Positions 7,909 to 8,040 of a DNA stretch of 8,040 bases are shown piece by piece. The notes below the pieces were generated by a model. The model was given only the letters and a program-made list of their open reading frames with translations, ran no database searches and was not told the DNA's origin. Position 1 is the first letter of the stretch, and each line of letters starts with the position of its first letter. The translations under genes and the position numbers were made by a program. This DNA comes from Pseudomonadota bacterium (lineage in GTDB: Bacteria; Pseudomonadota; Gammaproteobacteria; Xanthomonadales; Xanthomonadaceae), in contig JAEWAG010000265.1 of the NCBI GenBank assembly GCA_023391775.1, positions 1-8,040 on the forward strand, in the 5' to 3' direction.

Positions 7909-8040
7909 TCAGGCGGCGCCCGCGGCCGGCGCCCCGCCGCCGGGACCGTCATCGGATCCGCCATCCGCGCCGCCGTCGGCCCCGTCTTCGGCACCACCGC
8001 CGGCAGGCGCGATCCCGGCAGGCTGCGCGGGCGGCAGCTC
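7909..8040 (-). CDS. C-terminal tail of an unidentified protein, first visible gene of the ABC operon
   Basis: Only the last 43 codons and the TGA (7911-7909) are in the window. The frame is open to the right edge. The tail is low-complexity, made mostly of Gly, Ala, Pro and Asp (for example GGGAEDGADGG), and carries no recognisable domain. It ends three bases before the permease ATG, which suggests it is the upstream member of the same operon. In many exporters of this type that position holds a HlyD/MacA-like periplasmic adaptor; that is an inference from gene order only. Low-complexity coding is hard to confirm from so short a stretch. Confidence 0.6.
   Translation of the reverse strand, partial: ELPPAQPAGIAPAGGGAEDGADGGADGGSDDGPGGGAPAAGAA

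Overview
The window is GC-rich bacterial chromosome with ordinary gene spacing. Codon use (almost no TTA, CTA or TCA codons, third positions nearly all G or C) and the gene types suggest a gammaproteobacterium of the Xanthomonadaceae kind (Stenotrophomonas, Xanthomonas, Lysobacter and relatives). That placement is an inference from style, not a proven identity. I saw no insertion sequence, phage gene, tRNA, rRNA or CRISPR array.

Layout, left to right. (1) 1-2880, minus strand: a very large membrane sensor with two predicted seven-bladed propellers, a Y_Y_Y domain, one transmembrane helix and a GGDEF diguanylate cyclase domain. Its last few residues lie off the left edge. (2) 2976-3455, minus: a small PhnB-like VOC-fold protein. 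(3) 3669-4448, plus: a short-chain dehydrogenase/reductase starting at TTG, transcribed divergently from the VOC gene. (4) 4461-5621, minus: a secreted PQQ-dependent aldose sugar dehydrogenase, converging on the SDR gene with 12 bases between their stop codons and a hairpin in that gap. (5) 5622-5999: a 378-base gap with no convincing gene. It holds a probable promoter for the sugar dehydrogenase and several inverted repeats. (6) 6000-8040, minus: a tightly coupled ABC export operon, read from the right edge as the C-terminal tail of an unidentified protein, then a LolC/E- or MacB-type permease, then a LolD-like ATPase.

The genes form independent units rather than one pathway. The sensor cyclase would turn a periplasmic signal into cyclic di-GMP. 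The sugar dehydrogenase would oxidise sugars in the periplasm. The ABC operon would move a lipid, lipoprotein or small molecule out of the inner membrane. The VOC protein and the reductase are small cytoplasmic proteins of unknown substrate. I found no strong sign of an undescribed system. The points most worth a second look are the altered inhibitory-site motif in the cyclase, the Ser-to-Thr change in the SDR active site, and the hairpin-rich gap at 5622-5999.
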